DNA from: Bdellovibrionales bacterium RIFOXYD12_FULL_39_22
Lineage (GTDB): Bacteria > Bdellovibrionota > Bacteriovoracia > Bacteriovoracales > Bacteriovoracaceae
Assembly (NCBI GenBank): GCA_001770205.1
Contig: MEQL01000031.1
Span: forward strand, 1-64,000
Direction: 5' to 3'
Length of the DNA: 64,000 bases
The translations under genes were made by a program, and so were the position numbers. Under the pieces are notes generated by a model. That model did no database searches and was not told the DNA's origin. It was given only the letters and a program-made list of their open reading frames with translations. Shown here piece after piece: positions 22,347-31,225 of the stretch; the first letter of the stretch is position 1, and each line of letters opens with the position of its first letter.

Positions 22347-25070
22347 ATGCCTAAAGTAATTTTCTATTTTCACATTCATCAACCATTTCGCTTGCACGTA
22401 AACGGCAATGATTTTTTTTGGGATGAAATAAATAAGGAAATTTTTTTAAAAGTTGCCGATCATAGTTATTTGCCGGCCGTTAAAATGTTTCATGACTTAA
22501 TGTTGTCACATCCCAAATTTAAAATAACTTTCGGGATGTCTGGAACTTTTTTAAAACAATCAGAATTATATTTGCAAAAAGTGATAGATGATTTGCACAA
22601 AATGTACAAATTTGGAAAAAGTAGTAATCAGATAGAATTTTTAGAGGAGACTTATTTTCACTCACTGGCATCACTATTTAAAGATGAATATAAAAATGAA
22701 TTTAAAAATCAGGTAACACTTCACCGGAATAAGATGAAAGAAGTCTTTGGCTCTTCGCCCAAATGTTTTGTTAATACCGAAATGATCTATAACGATGACA
22801 TTGGAAATATTGTTGCAGATATGGGCTTTAATTCTATTTTATGCGAAGCTCCTTCATTTGGAACGAACCATGGTGTTATCTCTAAAAGTTTGTTTCATTT
22901 AAATGGGAGAAAAAATATTTCGCGTGACATGGTTATTATTGCGCGTAATCGTCAGTTGTCTAATAAGGTGGCGGTGGATTTTGCTCAAAATCCTTTTTCG
23001 GCCAAAGAGTTTTTGGAACTGGTTTCGCAAGAAAGAGCACCAGTAGTTTTATTAGCATTTAATTTGGAACATATTGGAGAACACATTCCTGGCAGTAAAG
23101 GAATTTTTGATTTTTGGAAGGAAATTCCTAATGCTTTGGCCTTGTTTCCTAATATTGAATGTGTCACTCCGCGAGATGTGGTAGCAGAATTTAAAGATCA
23201 GGATCTTCCCAAATTGAGCTTGGAAGGTGCGCAAACTACCTCATGGTCTATTTATCAAAATGGAGTCAAGTCGTGGATTGGATCTTCTGTACAACGAGAA
23301 TTATTAAATGAGTTAGAGGCCTATGAAGAGGATACTAAAAAAACGCAGCCAACTTTTATTGAAAAGTGGAGACATCTAACTGCCACAGATCATTTTGCCT
23401 ATATCAACGAAGATCATGGGATTTTTCCAATAACGCTGGGACAGTTTAATCCCTATGGTTCGATCGCTCATGCTGCTTATCTTTTAACAAAAAACATCGA
23501 AAGATTAAAAAATGATATTCATTCGTTCAATATCATTAGCAAAAAAGATGAGGTGCCAGTTATTATTATCTCTCCTGAAACGGCCAGATTGCCGGAGAGA
23601 GGAATGGGAGAGTTTGCTAAATTTATTTCAGGGAAAAGCGGAGGATTGGGTGAGGTTATTTCTGCTATTTGCAATGGACTGGTTGAACGAAAAATTCCCA
23701 CGCATATTATAACTTTAGATTTATCTCGTCGCTTTAAGGAGGAGTCAAATCTGTCGGAAGAAGAGTGGATGAATATGACGTTTGGCCTTGATCCTCAGAA
23801 TGTTCATCTTATCAGTTCAGGAATTTTTGAAAATAAGCGCAATGCGTACGAGGGTGTTTCGGCACTAACGGCAGCAGAATTTCAAAAACAAATAGTAAAT
23901 ACAACCGTGAAAAATATTGTAAGTCGTACTCGCGGGAAGGCCATTATTCATACTCATGATTGGATGGCCGGTGGAATTGTGCCCGCCTTTGCCAAATCGC
24001 GAAACCTTCCAGTTTTACATACTATCCACAATACACATACCGGCCTAATTCCTGCAGAATATTTTTACGGACTTAATTTGGCACGAATTAATAATCACCT
24101 ATATTTACAAAATGATAATGGGGTTAGTTGTATTGATGCGCAGGCCACGGCAATTAAGAATGCTTCACAAATTACAGTAGTCGGTAAGAAATTTTTAGAA
24201 GAAATTGTGCGCGACTATTTTTTGGATCGGGCATTTATTCCTTATAGTGTTCGACAAGAGATAAAATTTAAGTATCGCAATAACTCGGCACTCGTTATCC
24301 CGAATGGAATTGCTCCGCAAGTTTATCCCGAAAATCAAGTAGAACACAGTGAGGTTGAGCGGGCAGGACTTGCTAAAATTTTAAAAACCAACATGGATTT
24401 GGTGTCTGCCAAACGTGCCAATGTAGAAAAGCTTCAGAGAAAATTAAAAATGCAAGTCAATCCCGATGCCACCTTGTTTTATTGGCCATCTCGTTTAGAT
24501 TCAGTGCAAAAGGGGGTAGAGCTTTTTGAAGATATTGCTTTGCGCTTTATTGCAGAATTTCCCGAGGTACAAATTGTGGTGGTGGGAGATCCGGTAAGTG
24601 GAACCGCGCACGGGCAGAATATTGCAACTATTGCGGGTAAATCCAATGGGCGTATTGCCTACTCTCGATTTAATGAAGATATATCTATGCTTGCTTATGC
24701 CGCGGCGAGTGATGTTTTTGGGGCATCACTTTACGAGCCCTTTGGCCAGATTGATGTAGTGGGAAATATTTATGGTGCAACGGCCACTAATCGCGATACA
24801 GGTGGATATCATGATAAAATTGTTCCGCTTTTTCTAAAAGAGTGGGGAGGGCCGCAAGATGTTGGAAATGGAGTACTTTTTAAAGATTATGATCCAAATG
24901 GCCTTTACTGGGGAATGGCCCAGGCGGTAAGTAATCATCGTTACTTTCGTGCCAATCCAGATTCATGGAATCGTCAAATGAAGCGAATTATGAATGAGGC
25001 ACGCAAAAAGTGGAGCTTAGATAGCATGATCGCCGGGTACATTACCGCCTATTATAATTTGCAAAGATAA
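22347..25070 (+). CDS. GH57 glycosidase fused to GT5 glycogen synthase
   Basis: This 907-residue protein joins two carbohydrate enzymes. Residues 1 to about 390 are a glycoside hydrolase family 57 domain: IFYFHIHQPFRLH at the N-terminus, FGMSGTFL, and NTEMIYNDDIG around residue 147. From about residue 404 a glycogen/starch synthase (GT5) begins: the nucleotide-sugar motif K-S-G-G-L in SGKSGGLGEV, then HTHDWMAGG, IHNTHTGLIPAEYF and, near the C-terminus, GASLYEPFGQIDVVG. GT5 adds glucose from ADP- or UDP-glucose to alpha-1,4-glucan, while GH57 members cleave or branch alpha-glucans, so the fusion should build and trim storage polysaccharide in the cytoplasm. It is not next to other glycogen genes. 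No frameshift is seen between the halves. Confidence 0.92.
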   Translation: MPKVIFYFHIHQPFRLHVNGNDFFWDEINKEIFLKVADHSYLPAVKMFHDLMLSHPKFKITFGMSGTFLKQSELYLQKVIDDLHKMYKFGKSSNQIEFLEETYFHSLASLFKDEYKNEFKNQVTLHRNKMKEVFGSSPKCFVNTEMIYNDDIGNIVADMGFNSILCEAPSFGTNHGVISKSLFHLNGRKNISRDMVIIARNRQLSNKVAVDFAQNPFSAKEFLELVSQERAPVVLLAFNLEHIGEHIPGSKGIFDFWKEIPNALALFPNIECVTPRDVVAEFKDQDLPKLSLEGAQTTSWSIYQNGVKSWIGSSVQRELLNELEAYEEDTKKTQPTFIEKWRHLTATDHFAYINEDHGIFPITLGQFNPYGSIAHAAYLLTKNIERLKNDIHSFNIISKKDEVPVIIISPETARLPERGMGEFAKFISGKSGGLGEVISAICNGLVERKIPTHIITLDLSRRFKEESNLSEEEWMNMTFGLDPQNVHLISSGIFENKRNAYEGVSALTAAEFQKQIVNTTVKNIVSRTRGKAIIHTHDWMAGGIVPAFAKSRNLPVLHTIHNTHTGLIPAEYFYGLNLARINNHLYLQNDNGVSCIDAQATAIKNASQITVVGKKFLEEIVRDYFLDRAFIPYSVRQEIKFKYRNNSALVIPNGIAPQVYPENQVEHSEVERAGLAKILKTNMDLVSAKRANVEKLQRKLKMQVNPDATLFYWPSRLDSVQKGVELFEDIALRFIAEFPEVQIVVVGDPVSGTAHGQNIATIAGKSNGRIAYSRFNEDISMLAYAAASDVFGASLYEPFGQIDVVGNIYGATATNRDTGGYHDKIVPLFLKEWGGPQDVGNGVLFKDYDPNGLYWGMAQAVSNHRYFRANPDSWNRQMKRIMNEARKKWSLDSMIAGYITAYYNLQR

Positions 25071-25072
25071 TT

Positions 25073-25104
25073 TAAAAATCTAAAAATCTAAAAATCTAAA
25101 AATC
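25073..25104 (+). repeat. Short tandem repeat, four copies of TAAAAATC
   Basis: Four exact head-to-tail copies of the octamer TAAAAATC follow three bases after the stop codon of the GH57-GT5 gene. They are followed by AT-rich sequence. It is probably slippage-generated intergenic sequence; it forms no hairpin and does not look like a terminator. Confidence 0.9.
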
Positions 25105-25211
25105 TAAATATATAAATTTTACATTAGAGAAACATTTTGATAAAAGCTGGCCAGATTTGTGTTAGTTATCATTGGCAATAAAAAAGCAACAAAAGACACT
25201 CGGAGGAATGT

Positions 25212-25757
25212 ATGAAACAGACCCTATTATTTTTGGTTATCAGCTTATCTGCCATTTCTTGGCAACTTCTGGCCGCACCTACCATAATTGGAATCGCTAT
25301 TAGCACAGAGAATATTGTTCAAGGAGAAGAATACGCACAATTTCATCGTAATTTTTTAGAGAGGATTAAAGAGGCAGAGGCCATTTTTAATGTAGATAAT
25401 GATGAAGCGACAATGATTGTTTGTGCACAAAATATTTTAAAAAGCGAAAACGGTGAAGATTTAAACTACATTGCTGCAGATTTTTTTTCGTCAATGTTGT
25501 CGGAAGATGTCGCCTTAGATTTTTCAGCAAATAAGCGTGAGGAAAAAATAAGTGCCATTCAGGCCGAACTGGTACTGGGTAGTTATAGCGAGGCCCTTTT
25601 TGTATATTTTATTAGAGAATTTAAGTCGCAATTAGCTGGAAAAGAAGAATTAAAAATGCGGGCACTGTGGCTGCAAAATTTCATTATCTATCTTAATGTC
25701 TCCATTATTGGCCAATATGAAGATGACCTGATTGACTTTGTCTACTACACAAAATAG
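25212..25757 (+). CDS. Secreted hypothetical protein
   Basis: The product has 181 residues and a typical signal peptide, MKQTLLFLVISLSAISWQLLAA, with a likely cut after LAA. The mature part is acidic and helical, with a single Cys. I do not recognise a family. A good ribosome site (GGAGGAA) lies five bases before the ATG. It converges with the small gene at 25758-26162: the two stop codons are directly adjacent (25755-25757 and 25758-25760). The function is unknown; location in the periplasm is inferred from the signal peptide. Confidence 0.75.
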   Translation: MKQTLLFLVISLSAISWQLLAAPTIIGIAISTENIVQGEEYAQFHRNFLERIKEAEAIFNVDNDEATMIVCAQNILKSENGEDLNYIAADFFSSMLSEDVALDFSANKREEKISAIQAELVLGSYSEALFVYFIREFKSQLAGKEELKMRALWLQNFIIYLNVSIIGQYEDDLIDFVYYTK

Positions 25758-26162
25758 TTAAATGCCGACATACATACTTTTTTGGCCGCATTTGGCGCTA
25801 TTGATTTTATAAATGTTTTGTTCTTCAATTACTAAAGGCATGAATTTTTGCAAATAGACATAGGCGCGGTTTGGCCCAGATATTTTTTGAGGAATATAGA
25901 TTTCTGCCTTAACCCAGCTATTTAATTTAAGATCGCGCCCAGGCCCTCCTAAAAGTATTAACGACACGGGAGAGGAGGAGCCGTAGCGAAGAATGAGGAT
26001 GAAGTTTTTATTTTTATCTAGTGTTAGCATCCCTGTTACTTGATAAATTCCGCAGTCAAAAGTTGGTTCAATTGACCAATCCTGAATCTCTGCGCCAAAG
26101 GCCCAGAGTATTGAAAAAAAATTAATTAATAGGTGTGTTTTCACATTGGATAATAGAGTCAT
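25758..26162 (-). CDS. Small exported hypothetical protein overlapping the legumain-like gene
   Basis: The product has 134 residues from ATG 26162, chosen because AAGGA lies five bases before it. The N-terminus (MTLLSNVKTHLLINFFSILWAFGA) looks like a signal peptide, and the mature part is beta-rich with two Cys residues. The reading frame overlaps the last 41 bases of the large upstream gene, so translation is probably coupled; a GTG at 26147 would reduce the overlap. No family is recognised. Because it is translated directly after the legumain-like protease, it could be a partner, inhibitor or chaperone of that protein, but this is only inference from gene order. Confidence 0.65.
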   Translation of the reverse strand: MTLLSNVKTHLLINFFSILWAFGAEIQDWSIEPTFDCGIYQVTGMLTLDKNKNFILILRYGSSSPVSLILLGGPGRDLKLNSWVKAEIYIPQKISGPNRAYVYLQKFMPLVIEEQNIYKINSAKCGQKSMYVGI

Positions 26163-29100
26163 ATATATCCTTAAGTTCTGCAAATTGTGGATCATTTAAA
26201 AGTTGCTCCACGAGTGTGCGGCGTTTGATCTGCAATGTTTTCATCGCATCTAATTTTCTTTGCTGATTATTAGTTAGTTGGTTTAACCAATTTCGATATG
26301 CGGAGGCGGCCAGATTTCTTCCTTCGGTGGATCCTCCTACGATTTGGGATGTTTTTTCCACTGAGACGGGGATATAGTCGCGTTTTTTCTCTTCTTGCCC
26401 TTTAGGTAGTGATGTGTGTACTTGCTCGGCACCTAGTTTGTCACCTTTTTTGATCCAGATAAATTTTTGTCCAGAAGTCATTACTTCTTTTAATTTGGTA
26501 TTAAAAAAATCTGGAAATTTTGTAAAAATTTGATCAGTTTGTAACATGCGAGTATAGGCGGTGGGATAGTGATATTTTAAATATTCTAGCCTATCTTTAT
26601 CCTCAGAACTCATTTTTCCAGTGATATCATTGGCATATTTTAAAGTTAACTCATCAATCTCTTTTTGATGTGCCAAGTATTCTTCATAAACGGCGGGAAA
26701 TTGTTTTTGAATTAATTCACGTTGCCAAATTCTTATCATAGAAAGAAATTCATTATAGTAAAAGTTGATAAAATCAGAGGCCTCTTTGTTAACAGAGTCT
26801 ACGAGTTTTAACTCAGAGGTAGTGCAATATTCATCCACAATTTTTCGCCAAATGTTTTTAGTTAGTTCATCGATGGACTCAAGTAGTGAGGGATATTTAG
26901 TTGGACAGGCAATTCGATCATCAAATTTAGAAGAGGGAATATCGTTAGTAGCGTTTTTATGTTCTTGACACATTGTTGTGGTAATATCTTCTAAAAAGTA
27001 ATCACTAGTAAGGACGGGCGTGGAGAAAACATTATTGTCAAAGAAAAAATTCTTAAAGTCATTTAGTGTAGGTGTTGGATGTTGTCGCAAAAAATAGGTC
27101 CAAGAATTTTCTTTCCAGTTGAGGTTGGTGGTAATCGAAATACCTAATTCATTGTGACTGGTTTTTGCTAGAGCGCAGCGATTTTTGCGGTAGTGATATT
27201 TAAGAAATTTGGAAAGAAGTTTGGTGCTGTGTGGAGGACGGCGATTGATGTCGGCCACTTCTGCTCCCACGTAGCAGGCCATATACATGGATTGGATCAT
27301 GGTGGATTCTGGGATTTTATCATGTTCGTTTCTAAAATCTACGGCATCCATATTTTTTCCATCCCACAAGGCAACACCACCAGGGCCTCCATGGTCAGTG
27401 TAGATCAAAGTGATTTTTTTTGCATACTGATTGTTTGCTAGATTAGTAAAAGTATTTTTAACATTAGCAGTAGTTGCTTCCAGCGTTGGAATTTTTACCT
27501 TTGTGGGACTAATCATTGCAAAACCATCAGAATCTCTTTGTGCGGCCAGATTGGTATCCTCTTTATAAAATTGAGAGTTGGCACCGCCACCATTTAAAAG
27601 AATGGATTGGCCGTTGAAGAAATTGTAATGAAAAGTTAACAGTTCATCTTCTTGGTTTTCGGAATTAGAGGTGGGAGAGTATCCGCCATTTATAAAAATA
27701 AATTTTTTATTGCTTTGAGTGGCCGAAGTAAGAATTGTGTTGAGATACTCTTTTCCTTTATGTTTTTCAATAAAAGAGTGAATAATATCTTTTTGCTCAG
27801 GGCCAATACCATCAAGATTTCTGGCCATGCTTTCAACTTTATCTTCAAGGAGGGCGTAGTCATAATCCCAAGAGAGAATTAGTTCTTTTGCCAGTTTGTA
27901 GTTTTTTTTGGTTTCATCGTTTACTAATACAGAGTTGAGGATTTCATCAAAGTAAAAAGCAAGACGATCTTTTTTTGTCGTTAACTTTTTACCGATGCCA
28001 TTATTGAATTTTCCATCAACGCCTTCTATGCGACGACTTATAAGATCGCGAGCAAATTGCTTGATTGAGGCATTAGAAGAATTTTCGGCGGCCGGCCACA
28101 GAGCGCGATATCTCCAGTAATCTGGCAGCAGGCTTGCTTCTTCAAGCTTTTCTCTGACTAAGTCGGAAATAAAATCATCTACAGACGTCAATCCAACTAT
28201 TTTAGCTAGATCGGTAGAGAGGCGAACAAAGTCATGGATGCTTCGATTAGTGTTTCCAGAACGAGAGGCAGAGAGGGATGCTTCTAGTTTGGCCAGATAT
28301 CCACCATACTTTTGATCGCGCTCGCGGATGATTTTTTCTTTTTGCTTTTTTTGAAGAAGGAGTTCGAATTCTTTTTCACCTAGGCGTTTTTTCATTATTC
28401 CCTGGGCTATTAGATCATTTGGATTGCCATTAAGATAGATATTAGATTCTAAAAAACTTCGTATAACGTTTATATCAACATCGATGGAAGAAAGAAGGTC
28501 GGTGATTAGAGAAAGATATTCAGCTTGAGGCTGATACGCTTTATCGCGAGGTGTTCGCTCTATAAGTTGATAGAATATATTTTGAAATCGGGCCTCTGCT
28601 GTTGGAAATGGATTGCCTGCTTTAAAGCGCTCTAGATATTTTTTATCTTGGCCAGCAAAGCGATCATTTATTAGTTTTTTTACGGCCGCTAGATGGGCAT
28701 CATTTTTGGCAACAATCAGATATATAGAAAAAATATCCTCATAGTTGGTAAGCTTGTCATGAATAGTAGGATATATTTTTTCTAATTTGGCAAAAAGTTT
28801 TTCATCGGGCCGATCTCGCAGCAGTAGAAGGCGTAGATTGTTCATTTCGTTGTAGTACTTTCTACCGGTGATGGTTTCGTTATCCAGTTGCTCTAGAAAG
28901 TTTATAGCATCTTCAATTTTTTTCCTTTCACGAATGACATCGATATTTTTAAGATACTCTTCTCCTTTAAAGGCCTCGATTATCATTTTAGCAAATTGCT
29001 CGCGGCCGGCAAATTTTTCATACCACAGGTATTCTATGCGTTCACGAATCAACTCATAATCACTGATGTTATCTTTAAGTAGGGCGACGGCAGTACGTGC

Positions 29101-30303
29101 AAATTTATCTTTCATGCTCTGTGGGGTTATTCTAGCGTATGTTTCGTTAAACATTTCCACAAAATAACTGGCACGTCCGGATATCGTGGAGAGATTAATG
29201 GATAAGGGGAGAATATCAAAAACCTCTCGGTCACTCATGTGCATGGTTTCGCGCAACTCTTCGCGTTGTTCAAAAAAACGGTGGGAATAGTTATTTGTGA
29301 AATCAGAGGCCTTCGAAGTAAAAGCAGGATCATCTTCTAAAATGCGTTTTTTAATAATATTTTGCGCCATCTTTTGCAATTCGCTATCGTCGCTGGCCGC
29401 AGCTACAACAAGAAAAGATTGGCACTCGTTGCATCCACGAATATTGGAAGTGTAAGTAGGGAGATTACTTTTTAGCAGCGATTTGGCATCATCGCGATTA
29501 TTTAGATGGAAAAGAGAATTTATATAATTGGTAATTTCGTGGGAACCACCCTCATGAAAACGCATATCTGCTAGATTATTTTCCTCTTCGGAGGCATTAG
29601 GAATAGGAATAAAAGATTGCATTGATTCTTTAATCTGTTCAATCTTTTTTCTGTTAAATGTTTCTTCCAGGTTGGAAAAATATTCTTTACCCTTTATGGC
29701 CACGATTATTGCTCTGGCCACCGGATAACGATTATTAATATATGTAATATCACTGTAACTTTCTAAGGGATTTTTAAACAGCTCATAGTCTATGGGTAAC
29801 GAAGCAGCGAAGGCCCCTATGCTGTCGGCGATTTGGCCCATCTCTGCATGATCAAGATGGCGAAAGATTACATTATCAATTATTTGGCGAGCGTTGCTGC
29901 TTTGAATATTTTCTCGCTGGCGTATTTCGGTTTCTGGAGTGATACCTTTTTGAAGTTGGGATAAAATGGTTTCGTGTACCATTTTTTGTAAATCTTGATC
30001 TTTAGATAGATAGGCGATGTACTCGAGGCCCAGGCCTGCTATCGCATTTTTATCTTTGATTTGGAGGTAATTATTTTTTAAAAATTGAACAACATCAAAG
30101 GAGGAGGCATTTTGGCGAAGAGCGGCCCGATATTTTTTGAGATCAACATAGTTAGGGCCTTGTTGCTCATATACCCCTGCACTTGCCCCCTTTAGAAAGG
30201 ATAAGGCTTTGGCAAGGTCGGAATCATCAGCAGAGGACGAAAGGATGTTGCTGTAAATAGCAACAAAAAGGAAAATAAAAAACAAAAAAAATGGCCGACT
30301 CAT
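26122..30303 (-). CDS. Giant exported clan-CD (legumain-like, C13) peptidase
   Basis: The product is 1393 residues with an N-terminal signal peptide (MSRPFFLFFIFLFVAIYSNIL..). Residues about 30-850 are almost wholly helical and charged, with irregular repeats and no family that I recognise. Residues about 865-1060 form a caspase/legumain-like domain: a strand FIFINGG, then IYTDHGGPGG with His971, and MYMACYVGAEV with Cys1010. The 39-residue spacing is close to legumain (His148/Cys189). The C-terminal 330 residues are again helical. The protein should act outside the cytoplasm. Legumains cut after Asn or Asp; specificity here is unknown. It shares 41 bases with the following small gene. The ATG is at the clean signal peptide start. 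Confidence 0.85.
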   Translation of the reverse strand: MSRPFFLFFIFLFVAIYSNILSSSADDSDLAKALSFLKGASAGVYEQQGPNYVDLKKYRAALRQNASSFDVVQFLKNNYLQIKDKNAIAGLGLEYIAYLSKDQDLQKMVHETILSQLQKGITPETEIRQRENIQSSNARQIIDNVIFRHLDHAEMGQIADSIGAFAASLPIDYELFKNPLESYSDITYINNRYPVARAIIVAIKGKEYFSNLEETFNRKKIEQIKESMQSFIPIPNASEEENNLADMRFHEGGSHEITNYINSLFHLNNRDDAKSLLKSNLPTYTSNIRGCNECQSFLVVAAASDDSELQKMAQNIIKKRILEDDPAFTSKASDFTNNYSHRFFEQREELRETMHMSDREVFDILPLSINLSTISGRASYFVEMFNETYARITPQSMKDKFARTAVALLKDNISDYELIRERIEYLWYEKFAGREQFAKMIIEAFKGEEYLKNIDVIRERKKIEDAINFLEQLDNETITGRKYYNEMNNLRLLLLRDRPDEKLFAKLEKIYPTIHDKLTNYEDIFSIYLIVAKNDAHLAAVKKLINDRFAGQDKKYLERFKAGNPFPTAEARFQNIFYQLIERTPRDKAYQPQAEYLSLITDLLSSIDVDINVIRSFLESNIYLNGNPNDLIAQGIMKKRLGEKEFELLLQKKQKEKIIRERDQKYGGYLAKLEASLSASRSGNTNRSIHDFVRLSTDLAKIVGLTSVDDFISDLVREKLEEASLLPDYWRYRALWPAAENSSNASIKQFARDLISRRIEGVDGKFNNGIGKKLTTKKDRLAFYFDEILNSVLVNDETKKNYKLAKELILSWDYDYALLEDKVESMARNLDGIGPEQKDIIHSFIEKHKGKEYLNTILTSATQSNKKFIFINGGYSPTSNSENQEDELLTFHYNFFNGQSILLNGGGANSQFYKEDTNLAAQRDSDGFAMISPTKVKIPTLEATTANVKNTFTNLANNQYAKKITLIYTDHGGPGGVALWDGKNMDAVDFRNEHDKIPESTMIQSMYMACYVGAEVADINRRPPHSTKLLSKFLKYHYRKNRCALAKTSHNELGISITTNLNWKENSWTYFLRQHPTPTLNDFKNFFFDNNVFSTPVLTSDYFLEDITTTMCQEHKNATNDIPSSKFDDRIACPTKYPSLLESIDELTKNIWRKIVDEYCTTSELKLVDSVNKEASDFINFYYNEFLSMIRIWQRELIQKQFPAVYEEYLAHQKEIDELTLKYANDITGKMSSEDKDRLEYLKYHYPTAYTRMLQTDQIFTKFPDFFNTKLKEVMTSGQKFIWIKKGDKLGAEQVHTSLPKGQEEKKRDYIPVSVEKTSQIVGGSTEGRNLAASAYRNWLNQLTNNQQRKLDAMKTLQIKRRTLVEQLLNDPQFAELKDIYDSIIQCENTPIN

Positions 30304-30450
30304 TTAGTTTGGCATCCTCCCAGTATGACGATTTCTTATCGGGGCAACTAGTAATAACTTAATGTTTTGTTAGTGTTTTGCTAGAATAATTTGTTAAAAT
30401 TGTAAATTTTTAAACCAGAGACTTTATTCTAGTAATTTAATGAGGAATTT

Positions 30451-31197
30451 ATGAAGTTTCACTTAGTTTTTTTATCACTGCTGGGGACGATTATTATGGG
30501 CAATTTGTGTGCGGATACTTGGCTATGTAAACAAGTTGCATCCATAAAACTTTCCACTGGACTCTATAACTCTTGCGGACTAGGAGTGAATTCGGAAGAG
30601 AGTATGGCCAGGAAGCTGGCATTAAAAAATGCTTTTGATGAGTTTTATGCTCTTTGTAATAAATCTTATGATTGCAAAGGACATAAACTTAGTTTTGAAC
30701 CGCTACGTACGGACTGTGAGCAACAAACAGATAATAATTGGAAATGTTATCGTGGATTACAGGTAGATGTTTCTAAAGAAAAAGATGATAGCTGGAGTGA
30801 AGATTATGCTGCATTAGAAAAAAGCCTATAAGAGTTAGAAGATGAATATAGTAAGGCCAAGGCCAAACATGAAAAACTTAAACGGGCCAAAGAGTTGGAG
30901 GAAAAAATAGCGCAGGGTGATTTCGAAGATGATTCTTCTGATTTTAACATTGATTCTTTACGGATTATAGATCTTTCTATTGGCTATAGTCTAGTAATGG
31001 CCGCCCCGGCAAAAAATTTATCCAAAACTTTTGGAGCTTCTACTTCGTTTTTAAATTTTTATTTGGGGTTTAGTAAAAATTTTACGAAGGCCTTTTTGCA
31101 AGAATTTACCGCTGGCTATAATTATTTTTCAGGATTAGAGGGAGATACTGTCTTCCAACTTTATTTTGCCTTTATTTATGGTATCGCAAATATTTGA
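30451..31197 (+). pseudogene. Exported protein gene interrupted by one in-frame TAA
   Basis: The frame opens at ATG 30451 behind GAGGA and encodes a signal peptide (MKFHLVFLSLLGTIIMGNLC..) and a Cys-containing domain up to residue 126. There a TAA at 30829-30831 stops it. The same frame then stays open, without any shift, to TGA 31195-31197. It encodes a charged coiled coil (ELEDEYSKAKAKHEKLKRAK) directly continuing the helical AALEKSL before the stop, then a hydrophobic, glycine- and aromatic-rich part that looks like beta strands of an outer-membrane protein. The intact gene would be 248 codons. Options are a recent nonsense mutation, a sequencing error, or readthrough. If real, only a 126-residue truncated product is made. 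The family is unknown. Confidence 0.75.
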
Positions 31198-31225
31198 CGG
31201 TAAATTTTTCCTAGCAAGATATTTG

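Noticed and set aside
25073..25104. CRISPR or regulatory iteron interpretation of the TAAAAATC repeats
   Set aside because: Units are only eight bases with no spacers; simple slippage is enough.
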